From: Streptomyces sp. SA15
Lineage (GTDB): Bacteria > Actinomycetota > Actinomycetes > Streptomycetales > Streptomycetaceae
Direction: 5' to 3'
Assembly (NCBI RefSeq): GCF_002291145.1
Contig: NZ_NTGE01000036.1
Coordinates: 1 to 64,000, forward strand
DNA: 64,000 bases
Shown: piece by piece, positions 53,119-61,584 of the stretch
Position numbering within the stretch: position 1 is the stretch's first letter
Layout of the letters: each line of letters opens with the position of its first letter
The notes under the pieces: model-generated
What the model saw: the letters and a program-made list of their open reading frames with translations, nothing else
Database searches by the model: none
What the model was told of the DNA's origin: nothing
Position numbers and translations under genes: made by a program

Positions 53119-53510
53119 GCGACGCCTGCCGGCCACCCGGCGGCGCCGTCCCGAACATTCCCTACTCGAATGTGGCCGCCGCCTCTCGCGGTGCCTGGGC
53201 CACCGCCTGGGGAGAGTCCGGGCCCGGTGCGCCCGGGTGGTAGGTGACCGAGCGGAGGGCGCCGGTGTAGCGGAAGACACCGTGGCGCTCGTATGCCCCC
53301 AGCCCGTCGCCGATGAGGTCCGCGACCTGGCCCGTGACTTTGGCACGGTGGCTCGGTCACTCCTCGCCGGCTGTCACGCTCGGTTACTATCTCGGCATGC
53401 CAGTCGAAACTCCCCAGATTCTCCCCAGGGCTGATCACGGAGAGATCCCTGGATTGCACCCGTTTGGGGTTGACCGTGGATTTTAAGGCAATAGAGCCGT
53501 GGAGCCTGGG
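53119..53510 (+). other. Gene-free stretch before the HipA-like gene
   Basis: About 390 nt without a supported gene. The last ~60 nt are AT-richer and hold TTGACC (near 53470) that could be a -35 for the next gene, but the -10 is not clear. Confidence 0.5.
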
Positions 53511-54428
53511 ATGGTGTTGAGGGAGGTCGCTGCAACCCGCTACATCGCGCCCCTGAGGTCCGGCGGCTCCGTGCCCGGAGTCGTCGAGGCCGACGACCTG
53601 GGCACATACGTCGTGAAGTTCACCGGCTCCGCGCAGGGCCGCAAGGCGCTGGTCGCCGAAGTGATCGTGGGCGAGCTGGCGCGCGCCCTCGGGCTGCGGT
53701 TCCCCGAGCTGGTCCTGGTGCACTTCGACCCGGCGATCGCCGAGCACGAGCCCCACCAGGAGGTGCGGGATCTCCACGGCGCCAGCGCGGGAGTCAATCT
53801 CGGCATGGACTACCTGCCGAGCGCGAAGGACTTCACCCCGGAGGTCGCGAAGGTCTTCCGTGTGGATCCGCTGGAGGCCGGCAGGATCGTCTGGCTCGAC
53901 GCCCTGACGATCAACGTGGACCGTACGGTGCACAGCTCCAACCTCATGGTCTGGCCGACGTTCGGGACCGTGCCCCCGCGCCTGTGGCTGATCGACCACG
54001 GCGCCGCGCTCGTCTTCCACCACCGCTGGGACGGCACGGACCCCGAGAAGTCCTACGACTTCCGCCACCACGCCCTCGGCCACTACGCGCCGGACGTACG
54101 CGCCGCCGACGCCGAGCTGGCGCCGAAGGTCACCGAGAATCTGTTGCGGGAGATCACGGCCGAAGTCCCGGACGCCTGGCTGGCCGACGAGCCGGGCTTC
54201 GCCACGCCCGACGAGGCCCGGGAGGCGTACGTGAACCACCTCTACGCGCGCGTGCGGGCCTCCGCGGCCTGGCTCCCCACCGACTTCCCCACCCGGGAGG
54301 AACTCGCCGCCGAGGAGGCCCTCCGGGCGGCGCGCACACAGCAAGGCCGGCCGAACTGGCTCAAGTGGGTCCCCGACCTGCACGGCAAGCCGGCCGCGGA
54401 ACAGGATGGGGCGGTACACCTCGGATGA
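53511..54428 (+). CDS. HipA-like kinase
   Basis: A 305-residue protein related to the HipA kinase fold (the HipA_2 type without a HipB partner). GTYVVKFTGSAQGRKALVAEVIVGELARALGL (residues ~28-60) holds the ATP-binding Lys. The catalytic region is VWLDALTINVDRTVHSSNLMVW near 130, with Asn-x-Asp-Arg, and the metal-binding motif LWLIDHGAALVF near 155. ATG 53511 with GGAG 6 nt upstream is preferred over GTG 53499. Overlaps the Rdx gene by 4 bp. Target protein unknown; no antitoxin seen. Confidence 0.86.
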   Translation: MVLREVAATRYIAPLRSGGSVPGVVEADDLGTYVVKFTGSAQGRKALVAEVIVGELARALGLRFPELVLVHFDPAIAEHEPHQEVRDLHGASAGVNLGMDYLPSAKDFTPEVAKVFRVDPLEAGRIVWLDALTINVDRTVHSSNLMVWPTFGTVPPRLWLIDHGAALVFHHRWDGTDPEKSYDFRHHALGHYAPDVRAADAELAPKVTENLLREITAEVPDAWLADEPGFATPDEAREAYVNHLYARVRASAAWLPTDFPTREELAAEEALRAARTQQGRPNWLKWVPDLHGKPAAEQDGAVHLG

Positions 54429-54709
54429 CAGCTCAGCCGGATGTCCAGCGCGTCGAGATCGAGTACTGCACACAGTGCCGCTGGCTGCCGCGTGCCGCCT
54501 GGCTGGCCCAGGAACTCCTGACGACCTTCGAGACCGAGCTCACGGAACTGTCCCTGAAGCCCGGCAAGGGTGGCGTCTTCGTCGTCCGTGTGAACGACGA
54601 AGTGGTGTGGGACCGGCGCGAGCAGGGCTTCCCGGAGCCCACGGCCGTGAAGCAGGCCGTACGCGACCGAGTGGCCCCGGAGAAGTCCCTGGGCCACTCG
54701 GACAAGTGA
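54425..54709 (+). CDS. Rdx (SelW/SelT-like) thioredoxin-fold protein
   Basis: A 94-residue protein of the Rdx family. The redox motif is CTQCRWLPRAAWLAQELL (CxxC at residues 15-18, both Cys rather than selenocysteine), and GKGGVFVVRVNDEVVWDRREQGFPEP is the conserved second half. Start ATG overlaps the HipA-like stop (ATGA). Its coupling to a kinase is consistent with a redox-linked switch (inference). Its end lies 4 nt from the convergent aceB end. Confidence 0.93.
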   Translation: MTAQPDVQRVEIEYCTQCRWLPRAAWLAQELLTTFETELTELSLKPGKGGVFVVRVNDEVVWDRREQGFPEPTAVKQAVRDRVAPEKSLGHSDK

Positions 54710-54713
54710 GGGC

Positions 54714-56336
54714 TCAGCCCTCCAACTGCTCGTAGGCCGGGAGGGTGAGGAAGTCCGCGTAGTCCTCGTCGAGCGCGACCTCCAGGAGCAGGTCGTGGGC
54801 CCGCTGCCAGTGACCGGCGGCGAAGGCCTCCTCGCCCAGCTCGGCGCGGATGTTCCTCAGCTCCTCCGCGGCGACCTTGCGGGCCAGCTCCGGCGTCGCC
54901 TTCTCGCCGTTCTCGAACTCCACGCCCGCGTTGATCCACTGCCAGATCTGCGAGCGGGAGATCTCGGCGGTCGCCGCGTCCTCCATGAGGTTGAAGATGG
55001 CGACCGCGCCGAGGCCGCGCAGCCACGCCTCGATGTAACGGATGCCGACCTGGACGGCGTTGACGAGACCGTTGTACGTCGGCTTGGCGTCCAGCGAGTC
55101 GATGGCGATCAGGTCGGCCGCCTTGACGTCGACGTCCTCGCGCAGCCGGTCCTTCTGGTTCGGCTTGTCGCCGAGGACCCGGTCGAAGGACTCCATGGCG
55201 ATCGGGACCAGGTCCGGGTGCGCGACCCAGGAGCCGTCGAAGCCGTCGTTCGCCTCGCGGTCCTTGTCGGCGCGGACCTTCTCGAAGGCGACCTTGTTGA
55301 CCTCCGGGTCCCGGCGGGAGGGGATGAACGCCGCCATGCCGCCGATCGCGTGCGCCCCGCGCTTGTGGCAGGTGCGGACGAGGAGTTCGGTGTACGCCCG
55401 CATGAACGGGGCCGTCATCGTGACCGCGTTGCGGTCCGGGAGGACGAACTTGGCTCCGCCGTCACGGAAGTTCTTGACGATGGAGAACAGGTAGTCCCAG
55501 CGGCCGGCGTTCAACCCGGAGGCGTGGTCGCGGAGTTCGTAGAGGATCTCCTCCATCTCGTACGCGGCCGTGATCGTCTCGATCAGCACGGTCGCGCGGA
55601 TGGTGCCCTGCGGGATGCCGACGTAGTCCTGCGCGAAGACGAACACGTCGTTCCAGAGGCGGGCCTCCAGGTGCGACTCCGTCTTCGGGAGGTAGAAGTA
55701 CGGGCCCTTGCCGAGATCGAGCAGGCGCTGGGCGTTGTGGAAGAAGTACAGGCCGAAGTCGACCAGGCCGCCCGGAACCTGCTCACCGTCCACCTGAAGG
55801 TGACGCTCGTTCAGATGCCAGCCGCGCGGGCGCATGACGACGGTCGCGAGGGACTCATCGGCCTTCAGGGCGTACGACTTGCCGGACTTCGGGTCGGTGA
55901 AGTCGATGTTCCGGGTGTAGGCGTCGATCAGGTTGAGCTGACCGAGGACCACGTTCTCCCAGGTCGGTGCCGAGGCGTCCTCGAAGTCCGCGAGCCAGAC
56001 CTTGGCGCCCGAGTTCAGCGCGTTGATGGTCATCTTGCGGTCGGTGGGGCCGGTGATCTCGACCCGGCGGTCGTTCAGGGCGTCGGGAGACGGGGCGACC
56101 TTCCAGGAGTCGTCCGCGCGGATGGCGGCGGTCTCCGGGAGGAAGTCGAGGGTGGAGGTGCGGGCGATCTCGGCGCGGCGCTCGGCGCGGCGGGCGAGGA
56201 GCTCGTCACGCCGGGGCGTGAAACGGCGGTGCAGCTCGGCCACGAAGGCGAGGGCCGCTTCGGTGAGGACCTCCTCCTGCCGGGGCAGGGGCTCGGCGTC
56301 GACGATGGCCAGCGGGGACGGCGCTGGTGCGGACAT
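54714..56336 (-). CDS. aceB: Malate synthase A
   Basis: A 540-residue enzyme condensing glyoxylate with acetyl-CoA to malate, here most likely for glyoxylate from allantoin. Typical segments: [15 protein letters not shown] near residue 115, [14 protein letters not shown] near 167, [15 protein letters not shown] near 217, [35 protein letters not shown] near 250-285, and the C-terminal [11 protein letters not shown]. No isocitrate lyase is nearby. Its promoter has the composite palindromes at 56443-56475. Confidence 0.97.
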   Translation of the reverse strand: MSAPAPSPLAIVDAEPLPRQEEVLTEAALAFVAELHRRFTPRRDELLARRAERRAEIARTSTLDFLPETAAIRADDSWKVAPSPDALNDRRVEITGPTDRKMTINALNSGAKVWLADFEDASAPTWENVVLGQLNLIDAYTRNIDFTDPKSGKSYALKADESLATVVMRPRGWHLNERHLQVDGEQVPGGLVDFGLYFFHNAQRLLDLGKGPYFYLPKTESHLEARLWNDVFVFAQDYVGIPQGTIRATVLIETITAAYEMEEILYELRDHASGLNAGRWDYLFSIVKNFRDGGAKFVLPDRNAVTMTAPFMRAYTELLVRTCHKRGAHAIGGMAAFIPSRRDPEVNKVAFEKVRADKDREANDGFDGSWVAHPDLVPIAMESFDRVLGDKPNQKDRLREDVDVKAADLIAIDSLDAKPTYNGLVNAVQVGIRYIEAWLRGLGAVAIFNLMEDAATAEISRSQIWQWINAGVEFENGEKATPELARKVAAEELRNIRAELGEEAFAAGHWQRAHDLLLEVALDEDYADFLTLPAYEQLEG

Positions 56337-56434
56337 GAGCTGTCACTTCCTTCAGCGAGCGTGGCACCGGGTGCCAGTCGACCACGGTACGGCGGAGAAC
56401 GCCCGGGGAGGGGACGGGCGGCTCTGGGCAGTGG

Positions 56435-56463
56435 ATACTAGTTTCCTCATGGTGGAAGTTCAA
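56435..56463 (-). promoter_or_regulatory. aceB promoter candidate
   Basis: On the minus strand TTGAAC (56463-56458), 17-nt spacer, TAGTAT (56440-56435), a strong match to a vegetative promoter. The spacer is filled by the AllR-like palindrome. Confidence 0.65.
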
Positions 56464-56475
56464 TGGTTTGTTGAT
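56443..56475. promoter_or_regulatory. Composite operator upstream of aceB
   Basis: TTCCTCATGGTGGAA (56443-56457) fits TTCC-N7-GGAA, with the right arm GTGGAA exact. It directly abuts TTCAATGGTTTGTTGAT (56459-56475), which resembles the 17-mers before uraD and allB. In the direction of transcription the order is the same as at allB: TTCAAC-type site, then TTCC-type site. Confidence 0.6.
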
Positions 56476-56536
56476 GTCGAGATTCTCTGCGTCGAGGCAA
56501 GGTGGCGCTCGGTGCCACGGCACTTACTCACGGTCC

Positions 56537-57136
56537 TCACTCAAGGTGTGCGAGATCCTCCGGCGTGTCGATGTCGTACGGCCGCGCCACGTCCCCGCAC
56601 TCGACGAGCGTGATCGCCTCCTCGTGCGCCTTCAGATAGGCGCGTGCCCCCCGGTCGCCGGTCGCAGTCGCGGCGATGCCGGCCCAGTGGGCGGAGCCGA
56701 AGAGGACCGGGTGCCCGCGTACGCCGTCGTACGCGGCCGAGACCAGGGACGTCTCGTCCCGGTACGCGGCGCGGACGCGGGCCACCGCCTCCGGGCCGAT
56801 TCCGGGCTGGTCGACGAGCGAGACGAGTGCGGCCCGGACTCCTGTCCCGGCGAGCGAGTCGAGCCCGGCACGCAGGGAGGAGCCCATGCCCTCGGTCCAC
56901 TCCGGGTTCTCCACCAGTACGCACCCGGACAGCTCCGCCCGCTCCCGTACAGCGGCAGACCGCGCCCCCAGGACCACGTGGACGCGCCCGCATCCCGCCG
57001 CCCGCAGCACCCCGACCGCGTGCTCCACGAGCGGCCGTCCCCGGTGTTCGAGCAGTGCCTTGGGCCGCCCGCCGAGCCGTCGGCCGCCTCCGGCCGCCAG
57101 GAGCAGCGCGGCGACCGGGTCTTCCTTCTGTGTCAT
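56537..57136 (-). CDS. MobA-like molybdopterin nucleotidyltransferase
   Basis: A 199-residue NTP-transferase of the MobA/MocA type that attaches CMP to molybdopterin. LLLAAGGGRRLGGRPKALLEHRGRPLVEHA (residues 11-40) is the nucleotide-binding loop; ENPEWTEGMGSSLRAGL near 78 and SLVDQPGIGPEAVARV near 105 (metal-binding Asp) follow. MocA-type enzymes mature the cofactor of xanthine dehydrogenase, the step that makes urate. ATG 57136 with GCAGGGA upstream is favoured over ATG 57148. Confidence 0.9.
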   Translation of the reverse strand: MTQKEDPVAALLLAAGGGRRLGGRPKALLEHRGRPLVEHAVGVLRAAGCGRVHVVLGARSAAVRERAELSGCVLVENPEWTEGMGSSLRAGLDSLAGTGVRAALVSLVDQPGIGPEAVARVRAAYRDETSLVSAAYDGVRGHPVLFGSAHWAGIAATATGDRGARAYLKAHEEAITLVECGDVARPYDIDTPEDLAHLE

Positions 57137-57157
57137 GGATCCCTGCATACCTGACCC

Positions 57158-57227
57158 CTAGGGGGCTTCTGATGGATCTCTGCGGCGTTGCGGCGTCCGG
57201 TGCGGAGATCCATCAGAAGCCCCCTAG
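57158..57227. repeat. Perfect 23-bp inverted repeat, 24-nt loop
   Basis: Arms 57158-57180 and 57205-57227 are exactly complementary and bounded by CTAG on both sides (CTAGGGGGCTTCTGATGGAT... and its complement). The loop is GC-rich, with GCGGCG repeats. It lies between the divergent starts of the MobA-like gene and a small hypothetical gene, not at gene ends, so it is not an ordinary terminator. Confidence 0.95.
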
Positions 57228-57391
57228 CCGACGGCTCGGTTTCCTTGGGCTGAATTTCCGTCCGCACAGTGGCGCCCGGCGCACCGGGTGGCGTTTAATG
57301 CCCGCGTCCCCGGCGCCCGACCAGCACGGCGGGGGCGCTCGGCGGGATCACGACGTGACGGCGCACAACGGCGTGCGAGGGGGGAGTGCCT

Positions 57392-57709
57392 GTGTTGCGG
57401 AGCTTGGGGCAGAGACGACCGGTGACCGGCAGCGACGAGGACCCGAGAGTGGCGGAGCTGCGGACGGCCGTGTCCCGGCTGCGCCGCGAACTCGCCGCTC
57501 ACCCGGCCGAGTTCCATGATCGCGTGATCGCGGAGGACGAGCTCGCCGCCCTCGCCGCCATGACGACCGACGGCGCCCCCGAGGTCGCTCGACTGCGCCG
57601 CTCCCTCCTGCTGATCGCCGGCGCGATCGGCTCCGTCAGCGCCCTGGCGGGCGGCCTGTCGGAGGTCCGCCGGGCGGTGGAGCTGTTCGGCGAGCCGCCG
57701 CGCCGCTGA
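57392..57709 (+). CDS. Small actinobacterial helical protein
   Basis: A 105-residue protein, mostly alpha-helical: EDPRVAELRTAVSRLRRELAAH near residues 17-40, AEDELAALAAM, and a hydrophobic segment LRRSLLLIAGAIGSVSALAGGLSEVRRAVELFG at 70-100. It may be peripheral to the membrane. The family looks Streptomyces-typical (possibly DUF5955-like), no known function. GTG 57392 chosen for AGGGGGGAG 5-8 nt upstream; GTG 57386 is too close to that site. A terminator follows. Confidence 0.75.
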   Translation: MLRSLGQRRPVTGSDEDPRVAELRTAVSRLRRELAAHPAEFHDRVIAEDELAALAAMTTDGAPEVARLRRSLLLIAGAIGSVSALAGGLSEVRRAVELFGEPPRR

Positions 57710-57718
57710 GAAACGGCC

Positions 57719-57753
57719 GCGGCCCCCGGTCCGTGAGGGCCGGGGGCCGCTTT
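57719..57753 (+). terminator. Hairpin terminator
   Basis: Perfect 11-bp arms GCGGCCCCCGG / CCGGGGGCCGC with a 10-nt loop, then TTT, 10 nt after the stop of the small helical protein. It also faces the convergent allR end. Confidence 0.85.
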
Positions 57754-57802
57754 GCGCGAGGGTGCGACGTCGGGCGGCCGGCCCGGGCGGGCACGCGCGG
57801 AT

Positions 57803-58606
57803 TCAGGAGGTCGGACCGCCCGAGCTCGCCAGTGCCTCCGACAGCTCCGCCGCCACCTGTTGCAGTACCGGCACGATCTTCTCCGTCGCCGCCTCGGTCA
57901 CCCGGCCCGCCGGGCCCGAGATCGAAATGGCGGCGGCGGTGGGGGAGTCGGGCACGGAGACGGCGAGGCAGCGCACGCCGATCTCCTGCTCGTTGTCGTC
58001 GATCGCGTACCCCCGACGCCGTACGTCCTCCAGGGCGGCGAGGAAACCCTCCGGCGTGGTGATCGTCTTGTCCGTCGCGGCGGGCATGCCGGTGCGGGCG
58101 AGCAGGGCGCGCACCTCGCTGTCCGGGGTGTCGGCCAGCAGGGCCTTGCCGACGCCCGTGGAGTGCGGCAGCACGCGCCGGCCGACCTCGGTGAACATGC
58201 GCATCGAGTGCTTGGACGGCACCTGCGCCACGTAGACGATCTCGTCCCCGTCCAGCAGCGCCATGTTCGCCGTCTCGCCGGTCTCCTCGACCAGGCGGGC
58301 GAGATAGGGCCGCGCCCAGGTGCCGAGCAGCCGGGAGGCGGACTCGCCGAGGCGGATCAGGCGCGGGCCGAGCGCGTACCGCCGGTTGGCCTGCTGGCGT
58401 ACGTATCCGCAGGCCACCAGCGTGCGCATGAGGCGGTGGATGGTGGGCAGCGGCAGCCCGCTGCTCGTGGAGAGCTCACTCAGGCCGACCTCGCCACCCG
58501 CGTCCGCCATCCGCTCGAGCAGATCGAAGGCGCGCTCGAGGGACTGGACGCCACCACTGGCGGGGGACTTGGCGGAGTCGGTGGTGCTGGCGCTGGACGT
58601 CGGCAC
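57803..58606 (-). CDS. allR: IclR-family repressor of allantoin/glyoxylate genes
   Basis: A 267-residue IclR regulator. The N-terminal winged helix is at 18-80 (VQSLERAFDLLERMADAGGEVGLSELSTSSGLPLPTIHRLMRTLVACGYV), and the effector domain at ~95-260 includes MALLDGDEIVYVAQVPS, LPHSTGVGKALLA and IGVRCLAVSVPD. It lies next to and divergent from allB, the standard AllR position, and AllR of S. coelicolor is known to repress allantoin-pathway genes. The TTCCGT-N3-GTGGAA sites in its own upstream region suggest autoregulation as well as control of allB, gcl, hyi and aceB. Confidence 0.93.
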   Translation of the reverse strand: MPTSSASTTDSAKSPASGGVQSLERAFDLLERMADAGGEVGLSELSTSSGLPLPTIHRLMRTLVACGYVRQQANRRYALGPRLIRLGESASRLLGTWARPYLARLVEETGETANMALLDGDEIVYVAQVPSKHSMRMFTEVGRRVLPHSTGVGKALLADTPDSEVRALLARTGMPAATDKTITTPEGFLAALEDVRRRGYAIDDNEQEIGVRCLAVSVPDSPTAAAISISGPAGRVTEAATEKIVPVLQQVAAELSEALASSGGPTS

Positions 58607-58657
58607 GGCGTTCCTTTCGGGACTGACGGGAAGAGCAGAAGCCTACCCGCCGGTCGG

Positions 58658-58686
58658 TTGACTCCCTGCTTGTGCATAGCTACGTT
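58658..58686 (+). promoter_or_regulatory. allB distal promoter candidate (P1)
   Basis: TTGACT (58658-58663), 17-nt spacer, TACGTT (58681-58686), directly abutting the tandem operators. The arrangement is nearly the same as at gcl (TTGACG-N17-TACATT then operators). Confidence 0.55.
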
Positions 58687-58720
58687 CTGCTTACCGGAAT
58701 GCTAATTCCGTGTTGTGGAA
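58685..58720. promoter_or_regulatory. Tandem AllR-type operators between allR and allB
   Basis: TTCTGCTTACCGGAA (58685-58699) and TTCCGTGTTGTGGAA (58706-58720, exact TTCCGT-N3-GTGGAA), centres 21 bp apart. The weaker site TTCTGC resembles that at hyi (TTCTGCCTAATGGAA). Confidence 0.75.
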
Positions 58721-58765
58721 ACGTCCAGAGTGGGAGCCTTTGGAGGCTCATGGGGAAGTGTGCCC

Positions 58766-58794
58766 TTGACGGCGCGAGAGCGGGAGTGAAGACT
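58766..58794 (+). promoter_or_regulatory. allB proximal promoter candidate (P2)
   Basis: TTGACG (58766-58771), 17-nt spacer, AAGACT (58789-58794, weak -10), ending 2 nt before the composite operator. A transcript from it would have a ~60-nt leader before the allB GTG. Confidence 0.45.
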
Positions 58795-58796
58795 CC

Positions 58797-58828
58797 TTCA
58801 ACAGAACGTTGAATTCCGTTACGTGGAA
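58797..58828. promoter_or_regulatory. Composite operator directly upstream of allB
   Basis: TTCAACAGAACGTTGAA (58797-58813; arms TTCAAC/GTTGAA exact) immediately followed by TTCCGTTACGTGGAA (58814-58828; exact TTCCGT-N3-GTGGAA). The same two-part order occurs at aceB. Confidence 0.75.
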
Positions 58829-58864
58829 GTAAACGGCGGCAGAGGCACGGCGAGAGGGGTTCGG

Positions 58865-60205
58865 GTGTCCGACGTAGAACTGGTGCTGCGCTCGACGCGC
58901 GTCATCACCCCGGAGGGGACGCGTGCCGCCTCGGTCGCGGTCGCAGGCGGCACGATCACGGCCGTACTCCCGTACGACGCCGAGGTGCCGTCGGGCGCCC
59001 GCCTGGAGGACGTCGGCGATCACGTCCTTCTGCCCGGCCTCGTCGACACCCACGTGCACGTCAACGACCCCGGCCGCACCGAGTGGGAGGGCTTCTGGAC
59101 CGCCACCCGCGCCGCGGCCGCCGGCGGCATCACCACGCTCGTCGACATGCCGCTCAACTCCCTCCCGCCGACGACGACGGTCGAGCACCTGCGTACGAAG
59201 CGGGAGGTCGCCGCCGACAAGGCGCACATCGACGTCGGTTTCTGGGGCGGCGCCCTGCCCGACAACGTCAAGGACCTGCGCCCGCTGCACGAGGCCGGCG
59301 TCTTCGGCTTCAAGGCGTTCCTGTCACCGTCCGGCGTGGACGAGTTCCCGCACCTCGACCAGGACCGGCTTGCCCAGTCCCTCGCCGAGATCGCCTCCTT
59401 CGACGGCCTGCTGATCGTGCACGCCGAGGACCCGCACCACCTCGACGCCGCCCCGCGGCACCGCGGCCCGAAGTACGCCGACTTCCTCGCCAGCCGCCCG
59501 CGCGACGCGGAGGACACGGCGATCGCGAACCTCATCGCGCAGGCGAAGCGGCTCGGCGCGCGCGTGCACGTGCTGCACCTGTCGTCCAGCGACGCGCTGC
59601 CGCTGATCGCCGAGGCCAAGGCGGAGGGCGTACGGATCACGGTCGAGACCTGCCCCCACTACCTGACCCTGACGGCCGAGGAAGTCCCGGACGGCGCCAG
59701 CGAGTTCAAGTGCTGCCCGCCCATCCGCGAGGCCGCCAACCAGGACCTGCTCTGGCAGGCACTGGCGGACGGCACGATCGACTGCGTGGTCACCGACCAC
59801 TCGCCGTCCACGGCCGACCTGAAGACGGACGACTTCGCGACGGCGTGGGGCGGCATCTCCGGGCTCCAGCTGAGCCTCGCGGCGGTGTGGACTCAGGCAC
59901 GCAGACGCGGCCACGGCCTGGAGGACGTGGTCCGCTGGATGTCGTCCGGTACGGCACGGCTGGTGGGCCTCGATGCCCGCAAGGGCGCCATCGCAGCGGG
60001 CCGCGACGCCGACTTCGCGGTCCTCGCGCCCGACGAGACGTTCACCGTGGACCCGGCGGCCCTCCAGCACCGCAACCGCGTCACGGCGTACGCGGGCAGG
60101 ACCCTGTACGGCGTCGTGAAGTCGACCTGGCTGCGCGGCCGACGCATCGTCACGGACGGCGAGTTCACCGAGCCGAAGGGTCACCTGCTCACCCGGACCC
60201 CCTGA
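58865..60205 (+). CDS. allB: Allantoinase
   Basis: A 446-residue zinc amidohydrolase opening the allantoin ring to allantoate. [20 protein letters not shown] near residue 57 gives the HxH metal pair; [13 protein letters not shown] near 145 has the Lys expected to be carboxylated; LIVHAED near 183, VHVLHLSSS near 237 and [10 protein letters not shown] near 310 supply the other ligands. GTG 58865 with AGAGGGG upstream is chosen; the in-frame GTG at 58823 lies inside the operator. First gene of allB-alc. Confidence 0.96.
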   Translation: MSDVELVLRSTRVITPEGTRAASVAVAGGTITAVLPYDAEVPSGARLEDVGDHVLLPGLVDTHVHVNDPGRTEWEGFWTATRAAAAGGITTLVDMPLNSLPPTTTVEHLRTKREVAADKAHIDVGFWGGALPDNVKDLRPLHEAGVFGFKAFLSPSGVDEFPHLDQDRLAQSLAEIASFDGLLIVHAEDPHHLDAAPRHRGPKYADFLASRPRDAEDTAIANLIAQAKRLGARVHVLHLSSSDALPLIAEAKAEGVRITVETCPHYLTLTAEEVPDGASEFKCCPPIREAANQDLLWQALADGTIDCVVTDHSPSTADLKTDDFATAWGGISGLQLSLAAVWTQARRRGHGLEDVVRWMSSGTARLVGLDARKGAIAAGRDADFAVLAPDETFTVDPAALQHRNRVTAYAGRTLYGVVKSTWLRGRRIVTDGEFTEPKGHLLTRTP

Positions 60206-60259
60206 ACCCCTTCCCCCGCACCCGCAGCGGCCGACTCCCGAAAGGAACCCCTGATCACC

Positions 60260-61390
60260 GTGACGGCACAGCATCGATCTCCTTTGGCTCGCTTCACCGG
60301 CGACGCGAACCCCTACGGAGGCGGCGACCCGTACGCGGACTACCGCACGGCCGACTTCCCCTTCACCCAGTACGCCGACCTCGCCGACCGGCAGCTCGGC
60401 GCCGCAGTCATCGCCGCCAACGACGAGTTCTTCGCCCAGCGCGAGAACCTCCTGGTACCGGGGCGCGCGGAGTTCGACCCCGAGCACTTCGGCCACAAGG
60501 GCAAGGTCATGGACGGCTGGGAGACGAGGCGGCGCAGGGGCGCCTTGGCCGACCACCCGTGGCCGACGTCCGAGGACCACGACTGGGCGCTGGTCCGCCT
60601 GGGCGCGCCGGGCGTCATCCGCGGGATCGTCGTCGACACGGCCCACTTCCGCGGCAACTACCCACAGGCCGTGTCGATCGAGGGCACGTCGGTGCCGGGC
60701 TTCCCGTCGCCGGAGGAGCTGCTGGGGGACGACGTGAAGTGGACGACGCTGGTACCGCGCACCCCGGTGGGCGGCCACGCGGCGAACGGCTTCGCGGTGT
60801 CGGTCGAACAGCGCTTCACGCACCTGCGCGTCAACCAGCACCCCGACGGCGGCATCGCGCGCCTGCGTGTGTACGGCGAAGTCGTCCCGGACCCCGAATG
60901 GCTGGAGGTCCTCGGCACCTTCGACGTGGTCGCCCTGGAGAACGGCGGCCAGGCCGAGGACGCCTCCAACCTCTTCTACTCACCCGCCACCAACACCATC
61001 CAGCCGGGCCGCTCCCGCAAGATGGACGACGGCTGGGAGACCCGCCGCCGCCGCGACCAGGGCAACGACTGGATCCGCTACCGGTTGGTGGCCCAGTCCC
61101 AGATCCGCGCGATCGAGATCGACACGGCGTACCTGAAGGGCAACAGCGCGGGTTGGGCATCGGTCTCGGTGAAGAACGGCGGGGACGGCGAGTGGACGGA
61201 AATCCTCCCGCGCACCCGCCTCCAGCCCGACACCAACCACCGCTTCATCCTCCCGACCCCCGCCGTCGGCACGCACGCGCGCGTGGACATCTACCCCGAC
61301 GGCGGAATCTCCCGCCTTCGCCTGTTCGGCTCGCTGACGCAGGAGGGCGCGGGGAGCCTGGCGGCACGGCACCAGGAGCTGGGAGGTTGA
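60260..61390 (+). CDS. alc: Allantoicase
   Basis: A 376-residue enzyme splitting allantoate into ureidoglycolate and urea. It is built of two similar jelly-roll repeats, seen as paired motifs: KVMDGWETRRRRG (near 78) and RKMDDGWETRRRRD (near 255), then NQHPDGGIARLRVYG (near 193) and DIYPDGGISRLRLFG (near 345). 54 nt after allB in the same operon. Ureidoglycolate lyase, the next step, is not visible in the window. Confidence 0.96.
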   Translation: MTAQHRSPLARFTGDANPYGGGDPYADYRTADFPFTQYADLADRQLGAAVIAANDEFFAQRENLLVPGRAEFDPEHFGHKGKVMDGWETRRRRGALADHPWPTSEDHDWALVRLGAPGVIRGIVVDTAHFRGNYPQAVSIEGTSVPGFPSPEELLGDDVKWTTLVPRTPVGGHAANGFAVSVEQRFTHLRVNQHPDGGIARLRVYGEVVPDPEWLEVLGTFDVVALENGGQAEDASNLFYSPATNTIQPGRSRKMDDGWETRRRRDQGNDWIRYRLVAQSQIRAIEIDTAYLKGNSAGWASVSVKNGGDGEWTEILPRTRLQPDTNHRFILPTPAVGTHARVDIYPDGGISRLRLFGSLTQEGAGSLAARHQELGG

Positions 61391-61448
61391 GAAGCTGAGC
61401 CAGCGCTGACGGGGCTGACTGTGCAGCCCCGGTCGGCGCCATCCAGCC

Positions 61449-61545
61449 CGTCCGGCGTTTGAGGACGAGGCCCTTCGGGCCGAAGCGGGGGTCTGGGGGA
61501 CGGCAGCCCCCAGCGGGGTCGAAGGGGCGGAGCCCCTGGGGAGGG
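61449..61545. repeat. Intergenic repeat of a type common in Streptomyces
   Basis: A GC-rich stretch opening GTCCGGCGTTTGAGGACGAG, holding three hairpins: GGCCC-TTC-GGGCC (61469-61481), CTGGGGG-N7-CCCCCAG (61493-61513) and GGGGC-GGA-GCCCC (61524-61536). I recognise this wording from many Streptomyces intergenic regions. It lies between the convergent alc and SDR genes and probably ends transcription. Confidence 0.75.
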
Positions 61546-61584
61546 GAAGGGTAGGGGCGGCGGGGACGAAAACACCCCCCGGCA

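Noticed and set aside
58810..58837. TTGAAT as a -35 element within the allB composite operator
   Set aside because: No acceptable -10 at 16-18 nt; the TTGACG at 58766 with a weak -10 fits better.
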